Part shown: one piece after another, positions 28,288 through 39,594 of the stretch | Position numbering within the stretch: the stretch's first letter is position 1 | Layout of the letters: every line of letters begins with the position of its first letter | Assembly (NCBI RefSeq): GCF_943737005.1 | Contig: NZ_CALSFU010000011.1 | Location: 62,001 to 126,000 of the forward strand | Direction of reading: 5' to 3' | DNA length: 64,000 bases | Source: Achromobacter sp. Marseille-Q4962 | Lineage (GTDB): Bacteria; Pseudomonadota; Gammaproteobacteria; Burkholderiales; Burkholderiaceae_B | Program-made: the position numbers and the translations under genes | The notes under the pieces: generated by a model | Databases searched by the model: none | Told to the model about the DNA's origin: nothing | What the model saw: only the letters and a program-made list of their open reading frames with translations

Positions 28288-29430
28288 GTGAAAATCGTCA
28301 TCGCTCCCGATTCGTTCAAAGAAAGCGTCTCCGCGCCCGAGGCCGCAGCGGCCATCGCGCGCGGCGTGAAAGCCGCGCATCCCGGCGCCCATGCCGTGTG
28401 CGTGCCCATGGCCGACGGCGGCGAGGGCACCGTCGAAGCCGTGCTGGCGGCCGCGTCCGGCCAGGCGCGCACCAGGACGGTGAACGATGCGCTGGGGCAC
28501 AAGGTGGATGCCGAATGGGGGCTGCTGGACGACGGCACGGCCGTGATCGAGATGGCGGCGGCGGCGGGGCTGGAACTGATCGCGCCGGCGCGCCGCGACC
28601 CCATGCGGGCCAGCAGCCACGGCGTGGGCGAACTCATGCTCGCCGCGCTGGACGCGGGCGCCCGGCGCATCATCCTGGGCCTGGGCGGCTCGGCCACCAA
28701 CGATGCCGGCGCCGGCATGCTCACCGCCCTGGGCGCGCGCCTGCTCGATGCCCAGGGCCGCAGCCTCCCGCCCGGCGGCGCAGCCCTTGCCGCGCTGGAC
28801 CGCGTGGACGCGCACGGCCTGGACGCGCGGCTGGCGCAGACGGAAATCATCGTGGCCTCCGACGTCGACAACCCACTGTGCGGGCCGCAGGGCGCCTCGC
28901 ACGTGTTCGGTCCGCAGAAAGGCGCCGCCCCGGAACAGGTCGCGGCGCTGGACGCGGCGCTTGCCCGCTGCGCCGACGTCTGCGCCCGCGAACTGGGCGT
29001 GGACCACCGCCACCATCCCGGCGCGGGCGCGGCGGGCGGCCTGGGTTTTGCGGCGCGCGCCTTCCTGAATGCGTCGTTCCGCCCCGGCGTGGACGTGGTG
29101 GCCGAACTGGGCGGGCTGGCCGATGCCGTGCAGGGCGCGGCCCTGGTCTTCACGGGCGAAGGCCGGATGGACGCGCAGACGCTGCGCGGCAAGACGCCGG
29201 CCGGCGTGGCCCGCATCGCGCAGGCGGCCGGCGTGCCGGTGGTGGCGCTGGCCGGCTCGCTGGGCGAAGGCTACGAGGCCCTGCATGCCTGCGGCATCAA
29301 CGCCGCGTTCAGCATCGCGCCCGGTCCCATCACGCTGCAGCAGGCCTGCGCCGACGCCGCGCGCCTGCTGCACGACCGCGCCCGCGATGTCATGCTGCTG
29401 TGGCTGGCGGCGCAGAAAAGAATGCTCTGA
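28288..29430 (+). CDS. glycerate kinase (GarK/GlxK family)
   Basis: 380-aa glycerate kinase of the bacterial type-1 fold. It starts KIVIAPDSFKES and contains PMADGGEGTVEA, GLGGSATNDAGAGML, the SDVDNPLCGPQGA block and TGEGRMDAQTLRGKTPAGVA. Enzymes of this class usually make 2-phosphoglycerate from D-glycerate, linking glyoxylate or tartronate use to lower glycolysis; pyk lies next door. The start codon is GTG. A hairpin with a T-run sits just upstream and may regulate it. Confidence 0.93.
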   Translation: MKIVIAPDSFKESVSAPEAAAAIARGVKAAHPGAHAVCVPMADGGEGTVEAVLAAASGQARTRTVNDALGHKVDAEWGLLDDGTAVIEMAAAAGLELIAPARRDPMRASSHGVGELMLAALDAGARRIILGLGGSATNDAGAGMLTALGARLLDAQGRSLPPGGAALAALDRVDAHGLDARLAQTEIIVASDVDNPLCGPQGASHVFGPQKGAAPEQVAALDAALARCADVCARELGVDHRHHPGAGAAGGLGFAARAFLNASFRPGVDVVAELGGLADAVQGAALVFTGEGRMDAQTLRGKTPAGVARIAQAAGVPVVALAGSLGEGYEALHACGINAAFSIAPGPITLQQACADAARLLHDRARDVMLLWLAAQKRML

Positions 29431-29523
29431 TGACGGCAGGCGCGGCCCGCGCCTTGCCGGACGGACCGCGTCGCTCGGCGCAACGGCGGCGCCCGCGATG
29501 CAAGGCGCGGCTGTTGCGGCGGC

Positions 29524-30315
29524 TCAGTTCGCCGGCACGGCGCCGGCGCGCACCAGCGCGTCGGTCAGGCGCATGAAGGCGGCCACCGGCACCTCTTCGG
29601 CGCGGGCGGTCGGGGCGATGCCCAGCTCGTCCCAGGCGATGTGCGGCGTCCAGTCGCCCAGCACGCGGCGCAGCATCTTGCGCCGCTGCGAGAACGCGCG
29701 CGCCACCACGGCGGCGAAAGCGGTTTCGCTCAGCGGACGGGGCCGTTCCGCGGGCAGGGGCTGCATGCGCACCACGGCCGACACGACCTTGGGCGGCGGA
29801 TCGAAGGCCTCGGGCGGCACGTCGAACAACTTCTCCATGCGGTAGCGGGACTGCAGCATGACCGACAGCCGGCTGTAGTCGCCTCCGCCGGGCTGCGCCA
29901 CCATGCGGTCGATCACTTCGCGCTGGAGCATGAAATGCTGGTCGCGCACGTGATCGGCCCAGGCCATGAGATGAAACAGCAGCGGACTGGAGATGTTGTA
30001 GGGCAGGTTGCCCACCACGCGCAGCCCGGGTCCGAACTGCGAGAAATCCACCGTCAGCGCGTCCGCTTCCACCACGGTGAGCCGCGCCGCGTCGAACTGC
30101 TTGCGCAGTCGCGCGGCGAGGTCGCGGTCGATCTCGACCGCCGTGAGATGGTCGAGCCGCTCCAGCAGCGGGCGCGTGAGCGCCGACAGGCCCGGGCCGA
30201 TTTCGACGACCGTGTCGCCGCGCGCGGGCGCCACGGCCCGCACGATGGACTCGACCACGCTTTCGTCGGTCAGGAAGTTCTGGCCGAAACGCTTGCGCGC
30301 CTGGTGTTGAGACAT
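29524..30315 (-). CDS. rsmA: 16S rRNA (adenine1518/1519-N6)-dimethyltransferase
   Basis: 263 aa. [15 protein letters not shown] is the N-terminal signature, [12 protein letters not shown] binds S-adenosylmethionine, and [13 protein letters not shown] is the NLPY catalytic motif. It dimethylates two adjacent adenines in the 3' hairpin of 16S rRNA (KsgA). It follows surA by 14 bp in the lptD-surA-rsmA unit; pdxA, often between them in other proteobacteria, is absent. Confidence 0.97.
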   Translation of the reverse strand: MSQHQARKRFGQNFLTDESVVESIVRAVAPARGDTVVEIGPGLSALTRPLLERLDHLTAVEIDRDLAARLRKQFDAARLTVVEADALTVDFSQFGPGLRVVGNLPYNISSPLLFHLMAWADHVRDQHFMLQREVIDRMVAQPGGGDYSRLSVMLQSRYRMEKLFDVPPEAFDPPPKVVSAVVRMQPLPAERPRPLSETAFAAVVARAFSQRRKMLRRVLGDWTPHIAWDELGIAPTARAEEVPVAAFMRLTDALVRAGAVPAN

Positions 30316-30329
30316 ATCGGGCCCGGCGC

Positions 30330-31886
30330 CTAGCGGTTGTTCTGCTCGAGTTTTTCCTGCTTTTCGAGACGGTTGTCGATGTAGGCCTGCGCTCGCAGCT
30401 GCTCGAGCCAGTCTTCGAAAGCGGGCTGGGCGCGGCGCTCGAACAGGATCTGGCGCGCCTTCATGCGCGCCAGGTCGTCGCTGGCGTCATGCTGGCGGCG
30501 TTCTTCGACCTGGATCAGGTGCCAGCCGAAGGGCGACTGCACCGGCTGGCTGATCTCGCCCACCTGCAGCGCGTTCATGGCGGCCTCGAACGGCGGCACC
30601 GTCTCGCCCGGATTGAGCCAGCCCAGCTCGCCGCCCTGCGGCGCGGTGGCGTCCTGCGAGTATTGGCGCGCCATGTCCTCGAACCTGGCGTCGCCCGCCA
30701 CCAGGCGCTGGCGGATCTGCGCCAGCCGCTCGCGCGCCTGCGCGTCGCTCATCACCGTGGAGGTCTTGATGAGGATGTGGCGCGCGCGCGTCTGCGTGAC
30801 TTGCACCGGCCCCTGCTGGGCGGGCTGGGCGGACGGCTGCGGCGCGGGCATCGGCTCGGGCGCGCGCGCGGTGCGGGCCGGCGCCGGCTGCGCGGTGCCC
30901 ATGTCCACGACCTTCAGGATGTGAAAACCGTTGCCGCTCTGGATGAGCGAGCTGACCTGGCCCTTGCCCAGGCCCTGGATCGCCTTGACGAAAAGATCGG
31001 GCCAGCCTTCGGCCGGGCGCACGCCCATCATGCCCCCTTGCAGCGCCTCGGGACCGTCGGACGACGCGGCGGCCAGGCTGGCGAAGTCGTCGCCGCGCTT
31101 GGCGCGGGCCAGCAGTCCCTCGGCCTTCTTGCGCAGCATGGCGACCTGGTCGGGCGACGAGCCTTCGGGCACGCGCACCAGGATCTGCGCCAGCGCGTAC
31201 AGCATGGGGCCCGCGGGCGCGGCGGCCGGTTCGGGCTGAGGCGCGGGCTGCTGCGCGGGCTGGGCCTGCTGCGGCGCGGCGCCGAAAGCGGGGTTGCGGC
31301 GCTGGTCTTTCAGGAAGGCGTCCACTTCCGCGTCGGAAATCACGATGGTCGAGTCCACCGCGCGCTGGCGCAGGCGGTCCATGCGGATTTCCTCGCGCAG
31401 CGATTTGCGATAGCCGTCCCAGGTGGACCCCGACTTCTCGATCTCTTTGCGCAGCTGGTCCACCGAGATCTTGTTGCGCGCGGCGATGGACTGCACGGCG
31501 GCGTCGACCTGGGCGTCGTCCACCCGGATGCCCAGGCGGTCGGCCTCATGGCGCTGCACCCGGTCCATGATGAGGCGCTGCAGCACCTGGTGACGCAGCG
31601 TATTGTCGTCGGGCACCTGGATATTGCGGGCCTTGAGCTCGGCCGCCATGCGCTGCGACGCGTCGCGCAGCTCGCGCAGCGTGATCACGTCCTTGTCCAC
31701 GACGGCCGCGATGCCGTCGACGAACTGCTCGGGAGGCGGCGCATCGGCCTGGCCGGCCGGCGCCGCGGCGGGCTTGGCGTTCGCGCCCTTGCCCGGATTG
31801 GCCGCATGGGCCGCGGGCAGCCCCACGCAAAGGGCCAGCAGCAGCGCGCCGCCCGACCGGCGGAAAGAGTGCAACCTACGCATCAT
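30330..31886 (-). CDS. surA: periplasmic chaperone / peptidyl-prolyl isomerase SurA
   Basis: 518 aa: signal peptide at 1-28 (ending PAAHA), SurA N-terminal domain with [14 protein letters not shown], two parvulin domains ([13 protein letters not shown] and [10 protein letters not shown] with [11 protein letters not shown]), and a final helix. Ala/Pro/Gln-rich linkers lengthen it beyond the 428 aa of E. coli SurA. It escorts outer-membrane proteins, LptD among them, and its start overlaps the lptD stop by 4 bp. Confidence 0.96.
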   Translation of the reverse strand: MMRRLHSFRRSGGALLLALCVGLPAAHAANPGKGANAKPAAAPAGQADAPPPEQFVDGIAAVVDKDVITLRELRDASQRMAAELKARNIQVPDDNTLRHQVLQRLIMDRVQRHEADRLGIRVDDAQVDAAVQSIAARNKISVDQLRKEIEKSGSTWDGYRKSLREEIRMDRLRQRAVDSTIVISDAEVDAFLKDQRRNPAFGAAPQQAQPAQQPAPQPEPAAAPAGPMLYALAQILVRVPEGSSPDQVAMLRKKAEGLLARAKRGDDFASLAAASSDGPEALQGGMMGVRPAEGWPDLFVKAIQGLGKGQVSSLIQSGNGFHILKVVDMGTAQPAPARTARAPEPMPAPQPSAQPAQQGPVQVTQTRARHILIKTSTVMSDAQARERLAQIRQRLVAGDARFEDMARQYSQDATAPQGGELGWLNPGETVPPFEAAMNALQVGEISQPVQSPFGWHLIQVEERRQHDASDDLARMKARQILFERRAQPAFEDWLEQLRAQAYIDNRLEKQEKLEQNNR

Positions 31887-34312
31887 TCATACCTTTCAAA
31901 TGTGGTCCCGGACGGCACTGGCGGCGTAATGCTCGTATAGCCGGGGATACTTCTGTTCAGCAGGTTCATCGGATCGGTGCCCAGCGAACCCAGGCCCGTC
32001 AGCTCGAGCTGCAGGAACAAGGCCGTATTGGCATCGTTGGCCGCCACGGCATAGCGCTGGTAGACGATGCGGCCCACCCAGCAGCAATCGCCCTTGTACT
32101 CCAGACCGGCGATGGCCTGGGTGACGCGGGGGGATTCCTCGGTCGGCAAACCGTCGCTGCCGATGACATTGCCGGTACGCATCGAATAATCGATCCGGCC
32201 TACGCCATACCAGCGCTTGGAGAACGGCCACTGCACCGCCAAGCTGAGCTGGTTCTGGCCCTGCGGCTGGTAATTGACACCAGCCAGCGGCTCGCGCTGG
32301 TAGCGATAGGCCAGCGCCACCGTGGTCAAGCGCTGGGGCGACCAGCGCGCGCTGACCAGGGCGCGCGACCACTTGTCGTCATAGGGGTTGTACTGCGCAG
32401 CGAGCTCCGTGGTCAGCGTGTCGGTCAGCGCCGCGGAAGCCCCCACCAGGAAGTCGGACCGCACGTTCTTGCGCGGCGTCTCGTACGGCAGGGTGACTTC
32501 CTGGTCTTGGAAATAGATGCGCTGCGCGGCCGACAGCGACAACCGCTCCAGCCCGGTGCTCGCGTCCAGCCAGCGCGTGGTCAGCGCCGCGGTGAGCTGG
32601 TTGGCGTTGGCGATGCGGTCCCAGCCGCCCGAATAGATGTTTTCCTCGAACGCCTGCGAGAAGCTGAAATCCGACAACGCGGTGTCATAGACCGGCAGCT
32701 TGGACTGGTCGCGATAAGGCACGCGCAGGTAGTACAGGCGCGGCTCCAGGGTCTGCGTGGAGGCCTTGCCGAACAGCGTGGTGTCGCGCTCGAAGATCAT
32801 GCCCGCGTCCAGCGACATGATGGGCAACGCGCGCGACGAGGAGCCCGGATAGCCGTAGGAGGTTCCCGCCTGTGGAGTGCCACTGTTCAGGCCAAGCCAA
32901 TCCCGGCCAAACCAGCTGGTCTGATATTGCGTGAAGTGCATCCCGGCCTTGGGCACGATGAACCAGCCCGGGCGAACAATGGGATAGGCCGCCGTCAGAT
33001 AGCTCTGGAAACGATCCCCTTCCTGACCAGAACGCGCGCCTTCGAGCAAGGGCTTTCGAAAGCGCGTTGCGGTGTTGGTCCACTCGACGTCCAGGCCCCC
33101 CCAATCGTAGCGGGCGCCGCGGACGGTGAATTCCGGCTCCTTGTCATAGGGCGGTGTAATCAACGCATCCGGATCCTGCAGCGTCTGGTACTTGTACACT
33201 TCCACCGATGAGGACCAATAACCCGACGGCGAGGTCCACCCCAAGCGACCACGCTGCGGCAGGTAGGTGGTGGATGCCTGGTTCAACCCGAGCTGGGAAA
33301 TGTCGCGGTAGTAATCGTTGTCGGATACCTTGGCAATATCCCAATCCGCATAGAAACCGTAAGGCAACAGCTGTTGGTGCACCCATCGGTACATCCAGCG
33401 GTCCCTATCCTTCTCGGTGTCGTTGGGCAGATAGGCGCCATCCATGAAGCCACCGTAGCTGTACCCGAGATACCGGAACTCGCCCCCCAGCTGCATCCCG
33501 CGCTTGGAGAAGTAACGCGGTATCAGCGTCAGATCATAATTCGGCGCCAGATTGAAGTAATACGGCAGCGAAATGTCGATGCCGCCCTTGCTGGTCGTGC
33601 CGTAGGTCGGGATCAGAAAGCCCGACTTGCGTTCCTTCTTGACCGGAAAGGTCATGTAGGGCGAGGCCAGGATGGGTACGTCCTTGAAATACAGCACCCC
33701 GTTGCGGGCCACGCCTTCGTTCTCGTCGAAGTCCAGGTCGACGGAATTGGCCTTGATGTACCAGGACGGCGTTTCGCAGGCGCAGCCGCTGTACGTAACG
33801 GTATGCAGGCGCATCTGCGACTTGCTGAAGATGTCCGCCTTCTCGGCGACGGCGAAGCCGCCGGTGGCGCCCAGCCAGAAGTTGGGCTGCTCGATCTCGC
33901 CCGAGGTCTTGTCCACGTTGAACCGGGCGCTGGGCCCGGTAACCAGCGTGCCATCGCGCATCATGCGCGCACTGCCCTGCACGTCGACGTCGCCCGTGCG
34001 CTTGTCGTAGTGGATGCGGTCGCCCTTGATGACGCTGTCGATGCGGCGCACCTGGGCGCTGCCGGTCAGGGTGAGATCGGAATCGGGGTTGCCGTCGATC
34101 TGATCCGCCTCGAGGAAGGCCGGGATCTGTTCATCGGGGAGCCGGTGCACCCGCAGGCCCGGCGACGTGCGCAGCACCGGGGCGGAGGTCGTTGCGGAAG
34201 CCGGCGCGCCCGCCGGAGAGGCCGCCGACGGCGCCGAGCCCTGGCTGCCTTGAGCCTGCACGGCCCCGGCGACGCTGACAGCAGATAGGATCAACCACCG
34301 AACCTTGCGCAC
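31883..34312 (-). CDS. lptD: LPS-assembly protein LptD
   Basis: 809-aa outer-membrane translocon inserting LPS in the outer leaflet with LptE. Signal peptide at 1-20 (ends AVQA), an OstA-type jellyroll (TLTGSAQVRRID through ARFNVDKTSGEIEQPNFW), then a beta-barrel rich in YxxxW strands. Cysteines in SGCACETP and the C-terminal GDCCWVG pair can supply the interdomain disulfides. The start is GTG. It leads the surA-rsmA operon and is divergent from amgK. Part of its middle (about 32.9-33.7 kb) is noticeably less GC-rich than its surroundings. Confidence 0.96.
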   Translation of the reverse strand: MRKVRWLILSAVSVAGAVQAQGSQGSAPSAASPAGAPASATTSAPVLRTSPGLRVHRLPDEQIPAFLEADQIDGNPDSDLTLTGSAQVRRIDSVIKGDRIHYDKRTGDVDVQGSARMMRDGTLVTGPSARFNVDKTSGEIEQPNFWLGATGGFAVAEKADIFSKSQMRLHTVTYSGCACETPSWYIKANSVDLDFDENEGVARNGVLYFKDVPILASPYMTFPVKKERKSGFLIPTYGTTSKGGIDISLPYYFNLAPNYDLTLIPRYFSKRGMQLGGEFRYLGYSYGGFMDGAYLPNDTEKDRDRWMYRWVHQQLLPYGFYADWDIAKVSDNDYYRDISQLGLNQASTTYLPQRGRLGWTSPSGYWSSSVEVYKYQTLQDPDALITPPYDKEPEFTVRGARYDWGGLDVEWTNTATRFRKPLLEGARSGQEGDRFQSYLTAAYPIVRPGWFIVPKAGMHFTQYQTSWFGRDWLGLNSGTPQAGTSYGYPGSSSRALPIMSLDAGMIFERDTTLFGKASTQTLEPRLYYLRVPYRDQSKLPVYDTALSDFSFSQAFEENIYSGGWDRIANANQLTAALTTRWLDASTGLERLSLSAAQRIYFQDQEVTLPYETPRKNVRSDFLVGASAALTDTLTTELAAQYNPYDDKWSRALVSARWSPQRLTTVALAYRYQREPLAGVNYQPQGQNQLSLAVQWPFSKRWYGVGRIDYSMRTGNVIGSDGLPTEESPRVTQAIAGLEYKGDCCWVGRIVYQRYAVAANDANTALFLQLELTGLGSLGTDPMNLLNRSIPGYTSITPPVPSGTTFERYE

Positions 34313-34403
34313 GAGTGAAAACAGCCCTTATTTCTACGATGGGACCAGGCAGCCGGCGCCCGCGTGAGCGGCCGCTGCGAACGGAAATGACCCGGTATTA
34401 TAG

Positions 34404-36209
<1,806 letters not shown>

Positions 36210-36360
36210 ACCGGCCGGTTGCCACATATTTCACAATATCAAGGTGCGCAACCAGGCTTGTCCGGGCCTCCTCCGCCAAGGGCCGACGCGGTATTCTCCA
36301 AGGTTTTGGCGCGCGGTCCCGCGCCCGCGCGCCAGGCAACGCACAGGATTCTCGTAGGAA

Positions 36361-37068
36361 ATGGGGATGTTCGGAAGATCGCAACGGGCCGTGTTCAAGC
36401 CCTCTGTTTACCAACCCGGCCAACGCAGCCGGCGCATGCCGCGCTGGCTGGTGCTGCTGCTGGTGGGCATCGGCCTGGGCGCGGGCGGCGTGCTCTTTCT
36501 CCAGACCAACTACGGCCCGCAGCGTCTCACCGTGGAGCAGTCCGAACAGCTCCACAGCGAACTGAGCGCCGCCAACCTCGACCGCCAGCGCCTGCAGAGC
36601 CTGCTCGAGGAAGCCACGCAGCAGCGCGACGCCAACAAGGCCACGCACGAGAAACTCACCGCCGATCTGGCCGCGGCCAACCAGAAAATCGAGTCGCTGA
36701 CCCAGGAACTGGTCCTATTCCAGGACGCCATGCCTCCCGACCCGCGCGGCGGCAACCTGGGCATCCGCTCGGCCAGCTTCAAGCGCCAGCCCGGCCAGCT
36801 CGACTACCGCGTGCTGGTCATGCGGGAAGACCGCCAGGGCGCCGCGCCCTTCAAGGGCTCTCTCACCTTCGCCATCGACGGCACCTACCCCAACGGCCGG
36901 TCCGGCACCGTCACGCCCGAGGGGCCCCAGCTCAACGTGGACCGCTATGACTTCGCCACGGGCCAGCTCACCCTGCCCGACGGATTCACGCCCCGCGTGG
37001 TCGTGCTGCGCGTGCTGGACGGCGCGCAGAAACAGCAGGCCATGCGCATCTACCACGTCCGCAACTGA
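36361..37068 (+). CDS. membrane-anchored coiled-coil protein (DUF6776-like)
   Basis: 235 aa. A short basic cytoplasmic tail, one membrane helix at about 28-48 (WLVLLLVGIGLGAGGVLF), a coiled coil at about 58-120 rich in Gln/Leu/Glu (including LLEEATQQRDANKATHEKL), and a C-terminal periplasmic beta domain (LDYRVLVMREDR, FAIDGTYPNGRSG). It resembles a proteobacterial family of unknown function. It stands alone after murU with a strong terminator 17 bp past its stop. Confidence 0.75.
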   Translation: MGMFGRSQRAVFKPSVYQPGQRSRRMPRWLVLLLVGIGLGAGGVLFLQTNYGPQRLTVEQSEQLHSELSAANLDRQRLQSLLEEATQQRDANKATHEKLTADLAAANQKIESLTQELVLFQDAMPPDPRGGNLGIRSASFKRQPGQLDYRVLVMREDRQGAAPFKGSLTFAIDGTYPNGRSGTVTPEGPQLNVDRYDFATGQLTLPDGFTPRVVVLRVLDGAQKQQAMRIYHVRN

Positions 37069-37084
37069 CCTCCCGCCTTCACCG

Positions 37085-37110
37085 AACCCGCTGCCTCAGC
37101 GGGTTTTTTT
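37085..37110 (+). terminator. intrinsic terminator of the coiled-coil protein gene
   Basis: AACCCGCTG (37085-37093) pairs perfectly with CAGCGGGTT (37097-37105) across a CCT loop, followed by Ts to 37110. Classic rho-independent terminator. Confidence 0.93.
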
Positions 37111-37120
37111 ACGTCTTTAT

Positions 37121-37136
37121 AGTTGCGCACGCAACT
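37121..37136. promoter_or_regulatory. 16-bp palindrome, candidate MarR operator
   Basis: AGTTGCG-CA-CGCAACT, flanked on both sides by TTTAT/TTAT, covers the -35 element of the monooxygenase promoter. The MarR gene two cistrons downstream is the likely binder, giving repression by occlusion of RNA polymerase. Confidence 0.7.
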
Positions 37137-37151
37137 TTATCGGCATATAGT
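37123..37151 (+). promoter_or_regulatory. sigma-70 promoter of the monooxygenase operon
   Basis: TTGCGC (37123-37128), a 17-base spacer, and TATAGT (37146-37151) lie between the preceding terminator and the ATG at 37180. The -35 falls inside the palindrome at 37121-37136. Confidence 0.65.
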
Positions 37152-37179
37152 GCTCCGCATAATCATTCAGGAGACTTTC

Positions 37180-38817
37180 ATGCCCTTGCCCTCCCATGTC
37201 CCCGTTCTCATTGCCGGCGGCGGCCCGGTCGGCCTCACCCTGGCCGCCTTGCTGGCCGAGTACGGCATCGCCTCGCTCACGGTGGAAGCGGACGACGGCT
37301 ATTGCGCCGGCAGCCGCGCCATCTGCATGTCGCGGCGTTCGCAGGAAATCCTGGGCTGGATCGGCGCAGACGCGCCGCTGAACCGGACCGGGCTTGCCTG
37401 GACGGGCGGCCGCAGCTATTTCCGCGACCAGGAGGTGCTGCATTTCGAGATGCCGCACGAGCCGCTGCAGCGCTACGCCCCCATGGTCAACATCCAGCAG
37501 TACTACGTCGAGGAATACGCGCACCAGGCCATGCAGAAACACCCCGGCCTGGCCGCGCTGCAATGGTCGGCCCGGGTGGAATCGGTGCGCCAGGACGCCG
37601 ACGGCGTCACGGTGGAAATCCAGGCCGAAGGCGCGCGCCAGACCGTGCGCGCCGACTGGCTGGTGGCCTGCGACGGCGGCCGCAGCACGGTGCGCGACGA
37701 ACTGGGCCTGAAGCTGGAGGGCATGCAATACGAGGGCCGCTACGTCATCGTCGACATCGAGCAGGAATCGCAGCGGCCCGTGGAACGCCTGGCCTGGTTC
37801 GATCCCCCCTCCAACCCCGGCTCCACGCTGCTCATGCACCGCCAGCCCGGCAACGTCTGGCGCGTGGACTACCAGATCCGCGACGACGAAGACCCCGACG
37901 AAGCCGTCAAGCCGGAGAATGTCCTGCCGCGCGTGCAGAGCCACCTCGACATGATCGGCGAAACCGCGCCCTGGAAGCCGCTCTGGATTTCCATCTACAA
38001 CGCCAAGTGCCTCACGCTGGACAGCTACCGGCACGGCCGCGTAATGTTCGCCGGCGACGCCGGCCACCTGGTGCCCATCTTCGGCGTGCGCGGACTGAAT
38101 TCCGGCCTGGACGACGCCGGCAACCTGGCGTGGAAACTGGCCTGGGTCATCAAGGGCCTGGCCGCCGACAGCCTGCTGGACAGCTACAGCGTGGAACGCG
38201 TGCACGCCACCCGCCAGAACCTGGCCTACGGCGCGAAAAGCACCGAGTTCATGGCGCCGCCCGACTTCGGCTTCACGCTCATGCGCGAAGCGGCCCTGCG
38301 CCTGGCGCTGAGCGACGAGCGGGTGCGCTCCCTCATCAACCCGCGCCAGTCCGCGCCCATCTCTTACGACGGCTCGCCCCTGAATCTGGCCGACGGCGCG
38401 CCCGAAGCCGGTCCTGCCAGCGCGCCCGGCCAGCCCGCGCCCGAAGCCCGCCTGCACGACGGCGGGCAGGCGCGCCATCTGACCACGGCGTTCGGCGCCG
38501 GCTTCGTCGCGCTGGCCATCGAGCCCGATGCCGCGCAGGCCGAGGCGCTGCAAGCCCTCGCCCAGGCCACCGCGCAGTCGGACCGTCCGCTGCGCGTCAT
38601 CACGGTGGCGGCGCGGCCCGCGCCCGGCGCGTGGACCGATCCCGACGGCCAACTGCGCGAGCGCTACGGCGCCGGCCCCGGACTGATCTACCTGCTGCGC
38701 CCCGACGGCTACGTGCTCGGCCGCTGGCGCCAGCCCGGCGACGCCGCGCTGCGCAACGCCCTCGCCCCCTATTACCCCGCCATCGACGCCCGCCAAGCCC
38801 AGGAGAACCAAGCATGA
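37180..38817 (+). CDS. FAD-dependent aromatic-ring monooxygenase (PheA/TfdB/MhpA class)
   Basis: 545-aa class A flavoprotein hydroxylase using NAD(P)H and O2. The FAD fold GGGPVGLTLAALLAEYGI is at 13-30, the central DG motif reads WLVACDGGRSTVRDELG, and the second FAD block is FAGDAGHLVPIFGVRGLNSG. The last 150 residues form a thioredoxin-like domain as in phenol hydroxylases. The start at 37180 follows CAGGAGA; 19 extra codons upstream overlap the promoter. Followed by a DUF2783 gene (ATGA overlap) and a MarR gene. The substrate is probably a hydroxylated aromatic acid. Confidence 0.9.
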   Translation: MPLPSHVPVLIAGGGPVGLTLAALLAEYGIASLTVEADDGYCAGSRAICMSRRSQEILGWIGADAPLNRTGLAWTGGRSYFRDQEVLHFEMPHEPLQRYAPMVNIQQYYVEEYAHQAMQKHPGLAALQWSARVESVRQDADGVTVEIQAEGARQTVRADWLVACDGGRSTVRDELGLKLEGMQYEGRYVIVDIEQESQRPVERLAWFDPPSNPGSTLLMHRQPGNVWRVDYQIRDDEDPDEAVKPENVLPRVQSHLDMIGETAPWKPLWISIYNAKCLTLDSYRHGRVMFAGDAGHLVPIFGVRGLNSGLDDAGNLAWKLAWVIKGLAADSLLDSYSVERVHATRQNLAYGAKSTEFMAPPDFGFTLMREAALRLALSDERVRSLINPRQSAPISYDGSPLNLADGAPEAGPASAPGQPAPEARLHDGGQARHLTTAFGAGFVALAIEPDAAQAEALQALAQATAQSDRPLRVITVAARPAPGAWTDPDGQLRERYGAGPGLIYLLRPDGYVLGRWRQPGDAALRNALAPYYPAIDARQAQENQA

Positions 38818-39038
38818 ACGCCCACGATCTGGACCAGGTCTACACCCAGCTCGCCCGGACGCTGACGCGCGTGGGCGAAACCCGCGCCCCGCTGTTCCTG
38901 TCCATCCTCAGCCTCTCGCTGCTGGCCCGCCAGACCGACACGGCCGAGGCCCTGGCGCTGCTGGCCCAGGCCGAAGCGGCCACCCGCGCCGGCGAATCCG
39001 CGGCGCGGCCGGCGGCCGCGGAGGGTGTGGCAAACTAA
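38814..39038 (+). CDS. small DUF2783-like protein
   Basis: 74-aa protein starting MNAHDLDQVYTQLARTLTRVG, with an LSLSLLARQ helix and an Ala/Glu-rich tail. Small proteins of the DUF2783 type are commonly encoded beside class A flavin monooxygenases. Its ATG overlaps the monooxygenase stop, so the two are co-translated and may interact. Function unknown. The family call is by resemblance and context. Confidence 0.7.
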   Translation: MNAHDLDQVYTQLARTLTRVGETRAPLFLSILSLSLLARQTDTAEALALLAQAEAATRAGESAARPAAAEGVAN

Positions 39039-39070
39039 GACCCCTCGCCATCACCGCCAGAACGCGCGCC

Positions 39071-39526
39071 GTGACCCAGCCCGACCTCGAACGCTTCCTC
39101 ACGTACCGGCTGCACGCCGTCAACAAAATCAGCGACCGCGACACCGCCCGCGCCTATCTGGCGGACTGCGGCATCCCGCTGGGCGAAGCCCGCTGCCTGG
39201 CGGCCATCGGCCGCTATGCGCCGCTGTCCGTCAACGAACTGGCGCGCGCCGCGAATCTCAACAAGGGCCAGGCCAGCCGTTCGGCCCAAGCCCTGGTCGA
39301 GCGCGGACTGGTCGAGAAAAAGAACTCCGACACCGACGGGCGCGGCGTGGTGCTGGCGCCCACGCCCTCCGGCCAGGCGCAATACGAGCGCATCATCGCG
39401 CTCATCTCCCGCCGCAACGCGGAAATCTTCGGCTGCCTCAGCGCCGAAGAGCAACGGCAATTCGGCGACATGCTCGACCGCCTCATCGACCACCTGCGCG
39501 CAGCGCCCGGCCGCGACGACGACTGA
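39071..39526 (+). CDS. MarR-family transcriptional regulator
   Basis: 151-aa winged-helix regulator with LSVNELARAANLNKGQASRSAQALVERGLV as recognition region (residues 56-85) and the DGRGVVLAPTPSG wing. GTG start 32 bp after the DUF2783 gene. It probably represses this operon through the palindrome on the promoter at 37121 and is released by an aromatic ligand. It would then be autoregulated, being the third cistron. Confidence 0.88.
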   Translation: MTQPDLERFLTYRLHAVNKISDRDTARAYLADCGIPLGEARCLAAIGRYAPLSVNELARAANLNKGQASRSAQALVERGLVEKKNSDTDGRGVVLAPTPSGQAQYERIIALISRRNAEIFGCLSAEEQRQFGDMLDRLIDHLRAAPGRDDD

Positions 39527-39594
39527 GGCCCAAAGAACGCGCCCGGGCGCGCGCGGCCGTCGCCGCCCGGCGCCTGCCGGCCGCGCAAAGCGGG

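Noticed and set aside
29447-29510. 11-bp inverted repeat with a 42-base loop between glycerate kinase and rsmA
   Set aside because: CCGCGCCTTGC/GCAAGGCGCGG is perfect, but the loop is long and no T-run follows; too weak to call a terminator.
32870-33700. Horizontally acquired segment within lptD, because GC drops
   Set aside because: The reading frame and barrel pattern are continuous; aromatic and Asn-rich strands explain the lower GC.
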